Origin: Sebastes aleutianus
Taxonomy: Eukaryota > Chordata > Actinopteri > Perciformes > Sebastidae
Direction of reading: 5' to 3'
DNA: 64,000 nucleotides
Assembly (NCBI GenBank): GCA_916700875.1
Contig: CAKAKS010000039.1
Location: forward strand, 16,775,139-16,839,138
Shown here: positions 57,856 to 64,000 of the stretch, one piece after another
Layout of the letters: each line of letters starts with the position of its first letter
How positions within the stretch are numbered: the stretch's first letter is position 1
Translations under genes and position numbers: made by a program
Notes under the pieces: generated by a model
What the model saw: the letters and a program-made list of their open reading frames with translations, nothing else
Told to the model about the DNA's origin: nothing
Databases searched by the model: none

Positions 57856-60800
57856 TATTTTTCATTTATACTGAGACAACAATACACTTTTTTTCTGAAA
57901 GCTTTTCTCAAGGGGATGACATCGTGATAAAGCATCCACCATCAAAAATTGCAAAAATATATTCCATTTCCCTTTCACCATACTTTGAGTTTTGCTGTGA
58001 AAAGAATGAACAAACGATGCAAAGATGAATCCCATAAAAGGACAAACACATACAAAGCAATAAATAAAAGTAATTTGTTCTCCTAGGTAGATCAATCGCA
58101 GTGATTCATAATAGGCAACATGTTTGATTTCACATTTCCATTGAGGCATTGTTTTTCCAGTACCAACAAACCAATTTAACGCACCAGTATTACATTTGTG
58201 GGAATAGTTATCTGGGCTGGAAAAAGAAAATCCAGGCCATTCTTATACATGTATGCAAATTGCTGACATTACATACAGTATAATTGGTGTCTTGGAAAAC
58301 CTTGCATTTTTAAAATGCCGAATTTTCATGTCTGGAAAAATGTCAGTGCTAATACACTTACATATACATTTGACAAGGCATCTGATATCAACTTAATCTA
58401 AAACAAATATGAACAAAGCACTTTGAACAGTGGCAACAGTGTGAAACTACAGATGTATAAATACTGCTGGCCCAAGTTGTTTTTTTTCCCAGAATACCAA
58501 TGATAGATACATGCAGAGTGGCTCTGCTCTTTGAATGAAAAGGCACCATCAGTAGTTAGCTCTGCAACAGTAAAAAACATCACAGTTAGCACTTGAGAGG
58601 GTCTGGTTTACCCAAAAACAGCATGTTAACCTGAATGGTACGATTATCTCCATTCTTAGACTGATATTTTGCCCATAATGCAATTAGTTTGATTACACAA
58701 GTATTGTACAATTGACCAATACTATTTAAGTGGTAAATGGGAAGCCCTTAACTTTAATTAGTTCTGTAATTATTACCTTTAAGGTCTAAATGGTGTTATG
58801 GACGTTTCCATCCCACCATCATTGAAACACTGTTTCAGTACCTTTCTGCTTTGAATTAGAAATTCAATGAAACACAAATTATATCTGAGCAGGCATTGTG
58901 CTCTTGTTTTTTTAATACAATTGGACCGTGCCTCGTTGATATCCAGATCCAGTACCAGAACAAAACCTTTCAGTCAGTTTGACTGATCAGACATTTTTCT
59001 CAAGCTGGGTGGAGCTATATGGCACATTTGCTGAGCTCATCAAAATGCATATTGACAAAAGAAAACATAAAATAGTTTGATGAAGAGATCCGAACAGCCG
59101 AAATAAAGAAAAATGTTTCTGTAGGTGTACCGGAGCTTTAAGAATCCAGCATTTTTAGCTCTGATGCTCAAAATCTGGGCTTACAATTCTCATTTTTCCA
59201 ATAGTCAGTGCTAATAAATATTCCTTTCTTGGAAATGTTCATATGTGCCAAGACAGAGCAACTGTTGCTAGTCTCAAATCCTTCAAACATACCAGAAGTA
59301 ACCTACCAAATGTAAAAACAAAAAAAAAAACGTACATTTAACTTATGCAAAAGAGCTGCTAAATATGTGACAATAAGCCCATTGAGTATTTCCATTGAGA
59401 AATCAAGAGAAGCAAAGCACATTATTTTGTATACATTTCTGCAATGATTCTTTCTTTTGATAGTGGTGCTTGATAGGATTGGACAGTGAATTATATTCCT
59501 TTACAGTTCATGATTATCTGACAGAAACAGAAAAATGATTAAGACGTACATTGAAAAAAAACAACACGATAAGACAACAGCTATCCAGTAACAACTATCC
59601 AGTAACTGAAGTTCCTTCAATCTAAAAGACATTTACAGAAAAGAAAGTCTGAACTGTGCAGGTTAAACCGAGAACATTTTAGAACAGGGATGGAATAATG
59701 TTGGAAATGTCTGACATACATGTTAAGGCAAATATTAGCTTCATTCTCCCAGTTAAAGCCATCATTAAGACAAGAGTTGTGAGTACAGCTACATTGATGC
59801 AAACGTCCAGAGAACACTGAACTTCCTACTTCAGGCTACAGCTAATTATAAGGTGAAATACAATTACAGTTTGTGGTTATTCAGATGTACCTGTCTTGGG
59901 ACAAATCATTCCAGAAAGTCTAAAATGAGTTTAAAAGACCTGCTAGCAGCCTCTAGAGGTCAATCTGCTCCTTACACCCAATTGAACCAAAGTGGTATGA
60001 ACTGAGTGACCGCATGCTGCTGTACACGTGGGACTAAAAATGACATGGTCCAATTTGTTAAAGGCATCTCTTTTGCGATCTATCTCAAGATTTCAACCAA
60101 AGCAAAATCATGTGTGGACAAGCTTGATTACCCAGATTTCATAGAGCTTGTAGTCATTCATCTCCAGCGTAAATACATCACTGTGTGTGCTGTGTATCAG
60201 TAAACAAACCTGTAACCAGAAGACTTGAGAGAGTTGATAATGCAAAGGCAGATCGTGGTAGGCTACATGTGGGTGACGTTGACACTAGATGTGCACAAGC
60301 ACCATCGTGAAACCAGCATTCAGGTACTGGGAGGAGTGGTTTTGTGGCATTCCAGCATTTCTTAGAAATGACACAGGACGTTGGCAGAAAGCTACATGAT
60401 AAAATTCCTTATGATCAAAGCATAAAGAACCTTGCATATAATGCTTTAAACTTCATTTTGTGTTCATTTTAGTGATACAACTTGTAGGTTTTGTATGGAC
60501 GATAACGTTTTGTTTGCATGTGGTCTGACGGGAGATAAATTGTTAATGGCGTGACCTTATTATTGTCATAATGAGATCTTATAACTGTAATGAATAATTG
60601 ATGTGATTGAATGTGTCGACTTTCTGTCAGCAAATAAACAGATTCTTCTGTATGTTAAATATAAAGACTTTTTAGTTGCATTTGTTTCCCCCTCAGATTG
60701 ATTGTACCATCAATTTAATACTCTTTTTTTTTAGTTCTGACAAGATAAAGAATAGAATAAAAATGCAATTAAGCAGGAAGGATCACATCTGCATTGCTAT

Positions 60801-61086
60801 TCAGAAAAAAATGGATTTGGCTTTCACTTTTACAGCAGAACAGAATCCAGCCATTACAGCGATAATCATAGTTGAAAACCATAATGTTAAAGGGCACATT
60901 TGATCACGAGTCGGTGGTCTCGGCCCACTTTTGAAAAAGAACCTCGCTCCTCGATTCCATTAACACTCGGAGGAGTAAAGTGAATAGTGTCTCAGCGACT
61001 CCAGGACCCGGCTGGGCAGTCTTTGGGTCCATTAGGAGTCTTTTGGTCCAGTCATATTACACCCTGCTGAGGGTAGAAGCCGGTTA
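57856..61086 (-). other. Gene-free stretch; may include the ell3 3' UTR
   Basis: The block is low in recognisable repeats compared with the rest of the window and contains no convincing exon. On the minus strand it follows the ell3 stop codon. A minus-strand ATTAAA lies near 60715 and a clear AATAAA near 57858, either of which could end the transcript. A 3.2-kb UTR is possible but unproven. Confidence 0.3.
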
Positions 61087-61197
61087 CTAGGAGAGTCCCT
61101 GTGCTCGGTCATAATCTGTGATCAGGCCTTTGATATGCGACAGTTTCTGATGGAGGTACTCGCATCGCTTCTTCTCTTCCCGATACCCAGGAAACTT
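61087..61197 (-). CDS. ell3: ell3-like last coding exon
   Basis: The acceptor is cttcttttcag. It encodes KFPGYREEKKRCEYLHQKL and then SHIKGLITDYDRAQGLS before TAG (complement of 61087-61089). Family proteins end shortly after the HIK segment, so this is the natural C-terminus. Confidence 0.92.
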   Translation of the reverse strand, partial: KFPGYREEKKRCEYLHQKLSHIKGLITDYDRAQGLS

Positions 61198-63673
61198 CTG
61201 AAAAGAAGAAAAAGGGGCATGAGTGAGCTTTCAGTAACGCATATCAAACATCCAACATGATGGGCCTCAAGCAAGAGCATTTTTTATTCTTATCATAAAC
61301 ATATCTTCGTCTTTTTCCCGGGAGATTTGCTTGAGTGTATTAGTAGCATAAGCAAAGCCCCTACGTTGCTATATAAGGCACATTTTTCCGATCAATTTGT
61401 GGGCAGATTTCACTCTCAAAAATGTGACAAAACTGTAACAAAGTTAGTTGTCAGCAGGCTATTTATATTAGGGGATTATACAATATTATACAGCTATAGA
61501 GGGGTGCAGGAATGAGTCCTAAAACCCAGAACTGAGTTAGCATTTTAGCACTTTCAGTTCCCTCGTCTCAAAGTCTGTTTTTTTTAATCGGTTTTTGGTT
61601 AGATGCCTGAAATAAGGTCTGTGGTTAGCAAAAACTTAACAGATTTTAACGTTTTGTTCTATGATATATAATACGTCGGTAAATATCCAACTCGTGAATT
61701 TTGAAGCTTTTACGTGTCTTAAAAAAGGCGGTGGCTTAATGAGTCTACAAAACGTCATCACGCTGACTCTTTCGCCATTACAGCCTCGTGACCATGCAAC
61801 CGTGATATAGTTTGTTTATAGCCTAACGTTAGCTTTTTACTTCTGGCGATTCCATTTACTCTCCAAATATCATGTGTTAATTTGTGAAGATTATTTTGCT
61901 GAATAAAACGTGTAGGTATCATAAACGTTTGTTTGCCACAGAGCTTATTTTCGGCAATAATGGTTAATAATGGTTGGTTTAAAAAAAATAGGCAATCTCT
62001 GCAGCACTCTAGTAGAGCTATGTCAGAAATAAAGAAGGAATGGATTGACATGAAGTTAGATGCCAAATGTCTTGCTAAAGCAAAACAGTCCATGACTGAC
62101 ATGTGAGGAGGTTCAGGGGACATGACGTGATAATCAATTTGATTCAGGTGCTTTAATGGAAAATTTTCCCCTGGACAGTAATCTGTATAAAAACCTTGAC
62201 TGAGGCAGAATTTTCTAGAGCTGCAGCGATTTATCGATTAGTTGTCAACTATTTAATTAATCGCCAACTATTTTGCTAATCGATTAATCGGTTTGAGTAA
62301 TGTTATAAACATGAAAAAGTCAAAATTCTCTGATTCCAGCTTCTTAAATGTGAATATTTTCTGGTTTCTTTACCCCTCATGACAGTAAACTGAATATCTT
62401 TGAGTTGTGGACAAAACAAGACATTTGAGGATGTCATCCAAACGACAAACGATTAATGGAGAAAATAATCAACAGATTAATCGAAAATGAAAATAATCGT
62501 TGCAGCTCTAGATTTTTCCAAACAACTACTGAACTGTATAAATTGTTGTTCCAAAATACTTCCGCCAATAAAATCTAAAAGGAAAAGTTATCTAACCTCT
62601 AAATGAATTGTCAGACCACGATGCACATCACCGAATATTGATATTAAATAACATTTTATTTTTTTAAAATATTTTTTTAATTGGTAAATGAAACAAGTTC
62701 TCTTAAAATGCTTCTTAAGTATGAATATGCTCATATGAGTGGTTCTTACATGAGGCCTTGTGTATAGTGCTACAAGTGTTACATGAAATTAGATGAAAAT
62801 GTAAACAATTCTTACTTTTTTATACTTTCGGTACTTTTGTAGTATTTGGTCCTCCATAAGCTGAAAAAATGACAAAAGACAAAGTGTTAGGCTGCCATGT
62901 ATATGTGATTAGTTCATTGTTTGGTGTTTCATCAGACAGAAACGGAGTAGTTAAAGCCTTGTGGTCCAGATAGTACCTTGTACTCTTGTGTTCCCGGGGA
63001 GAGAGTGTTGATCTTTGAGCCCAACTGAACAAACATCTCTGTGATAGCCCCGATCCGATCATGAAGAGCTCTGTATTCATCGTACTCTGCACAGAAGTCG
63101 TCCTTATACTCTTGGCGCTGCTCCAGTGCTGTTATCGTGCTGTATTTTCTAAAAAAAGAAAAGAAAAGAAAACATAAAGATGTTATTTCAAAATGATCTT
63201 TTGAAACCAAGTTGTTTCCAATTCCTTCCAGTAGATGGCAGCGCAGCACGCTGGAGTGAGAGTCCTGACACGTCACTGGTTTAACAGCATGATGTGTTGA
63301 CCAGATGTATAAATGTAAGACATAAGATCATGTGCTTGCTTCAGTGAAGCTTTGTGACAGCTCATTTAGACATGTGTTTTACTTCCCTCTATTTATGTGA
63401 ATGCTTTCAAGCTGATCCTAACCCCTTCTGGGACGAGTTGGTTTCTTTTCTCAACAACAGCGGGTTAGACTCTGAAACCTAGACCTCTCAGTGACAGATG
63501 ATATCAACAACGATTTATGAAGACCCTCTGATGTTGTTGCAATTATTTGGATTAAGCATAAATCCCTTCTGAATCTGGGCTTATAGCAGAGTGTGTGTTT
63601 GAATCTTACATTAAATAGTCAGGCAGTTCCTCTGCTGAGGTTCGATTGACAGGTGTTTTCTCTCCGTCATGGC
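61087..63673 (-). CDS. ell3: ELL-family RNA polymerase II elongation factor, C-terminal part (ELL3-like; 5' part off the right edge)
   Basis: ELL proteins raise the elongation rate of RNA polymerase II within super/little elongation complexes. Four exons read right to left (63673-63610, 63148-62977, 62860-62816, 61197-61087) join in frame to 129 residues. These contain the whole C-terminal occludin/ELL homology domain: LPDYLIKYSTITALEQRQ, YKDDFCAEYDEYRALHDRI, LSPGTQEYK, then FPGYREEKKRCEYLHQKLSHIKGLI and a stop. The YKDDF-AEYDEYRALH and CEYLH-KL-HIK signatures separate ELL proteins from occludin. The ITALEQRQEY, PGYREEK and HQKLSHIKGLI wording fits ELL3 better than ELL or ELL2 as I recall them. 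The first visible exon begins with two bases of a split codon, so more exons lie beyond 64000. The gene is convergent with pex11a. Confidence 0.9.
62215..62511. mobile_element. hAT-like miniature element, family E, copy 3 (in ell3 last intron)
   Basis: The termini CTAGAGCTGCA and TGCAGCTCTAG are perfect inverted repeats. The interior matches the copies at 12835 and 18161. It lies in the 1.6-kb last intron of the ell3-like gene. Confidence 0.72.
62816..62860 (-). CDS. ell3: ell3-like 45-nt exon
   Basis: A very short exon (15 codons, phase 0 at both ends) with acceptor attttttcag and donor gtaaga. It encodes LMEDQILQKYRKYKK, which fits the family's helix between the SPG turn and the YPxYxEEK segment. 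It is too short to be seen by ORF length alone and is supported by splice sites, phase and homology. Confidence 0.85.
62977..63148 (-). CDS. ell3: ell3-like exon, core of the occludin/ELL homology domain
   Basis: This 172-nt exon has acceptor ctttttttag and a donor beginning gtac, a weaker donor than its neighbours. It encodes KYSTITALEQRQEYKDDFCA through SPGTQEYK, the helical coiled-coil part of the domain. Confidence 0.92.
63610..63673 (-). CDS. ell3: ell3-like exon preceding the homology domain
   Basis: The acceptor on the minus strand is tttcctatctacag and the donor is gtaag. It encodes HDGEKTPVNRTSAEELPDYL with split codons at both ends. It joins the next exon as DYLIKYSTIT, matching the DYL-KY start of the ELL C-terminal domain. 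Confidence 0.88.
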
Positions 63674-64000
63674 CTGTAGATAGGAAAAACACACAGACAC
63701 ATTGAGAAAAAGGTTAAAGCAATCTGCCAATGAAAATGCGATAATGTGCCCATCATATCAAGGCTGATGGAATCGTTTATCATGCTCTCCGATAAAAGAT
63801 CTGATCCAAGGCGAGCAGTGACGTCTGCAGCCCCAGAGTAGGAGGCAGTGCTGCCTGCTGACTCGCTCGACCGTAGGTCACCCAGCTGTTTCACAGTCAA
63901 TCATCAACAGACTAGAGCGGCGAGCGAGGTCTGCAGGGTGGAGAAAGTGCTACAGTCCTAACAACTCTCACTGCTCTCTCAAATGAAAATACATGAATTG
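63674..64000 (-). other. ell3-like gene, intron upstream of the first visible exon
   Basis: A 77-codon open frame (63667-63900) is Ser-rich but has no paired splice sites in the right phase, so no exon is called. The rest of the gene must lie beyond the right edge. Confidence 0.5.

Noticed and set aside
63667..63900. 77-codon Ser-rich frame on the minus strand next to the ell3 exons
   Set aside because: In-frame stops precede it, no acceptor/donor pair fits the required phase, and no ELL similarity was seen.
1..64000. CRISPR array, prokaryotic operon, phage or toxin-antitoxin system
   Set aside because: The tandem arrays have no unique spacers, the genes have vertebrate exon-intron structure, and no bacterial signals were found.

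Overview
The window looks like nuclear DNA of a teleost fish, probably a percomorph. It is AT-rich and mostly non-coding, its genes are split by GT-AG introns, and the space between genes is filled with small DNA transposons, broken LINE copies and microsatellites of types common in fish. Nothing bacterial, phage-like or CRISPR-like was seen.

Three protein-coding genes can be supported. (1) The 3' half of a gonadotropin-releasing hormone receptor (+ strand, exons at 13391-13595 and 13696-14159), covering transmembrane helices 5-7 and a long cytoplasmic tail. The exon for helices 1-4 was not found in the 13 kb upstream. (2) A complete peroxisomal membrane protein PEX11-alpha gene (+ strand, coding exons 50438-50493, 50663-50778 and 55365-55933; 246 residues). 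(3) The last four coding exons of an ELL-family RNA polymerase II elongation factor (- strand, 63673 down to 61087), most like ELL3, running off the right edge. pex11a and ell3 are convergent. The three genes have unrelated roles (endocrine signalling, peroxisome division, transcription elongation) and do not form a functional cluster.

Layout: 1-13.3 kb is mobile-element remains and unassigned DNA. 13.4-15.8 kb holds the receptor exons and a probable 3' UTR interrupted by a DNA transposon. 16-50 kb is a gene-poor stretch packed with nested miniature transposons, four LINE fragments (23.3-24.2, 28.4-29.2, 41.1-41.5 and 43.6-44.3 kb), inverted repeats and tandem repeats. 50-56 kb is pex11a, preceded directly by two adjoining tandem arrays. 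56-64 kb is intergenic sequence and the 3' half of ell3.

The most striking non-genic signal is a set of miniature elements from several families that begin AGG or AGT, end in the complement, and are bounded on both sides by TTAA, the target-site signature of piggyBac-type transposition. Several are nested in one another. Other notable structures are a pair of ~340-bp inverted arms around a 1-kb core (47.9-49.6 kb), a perfect 33-bp-arm hairpin (47.3-47.5 kb), two elements with TAA target duplications, and one unrecognised 124-codon ORF with an N-terminal hydrophobic segment (45443-45817). All family assignments are from reading the sequence; no database was searched.
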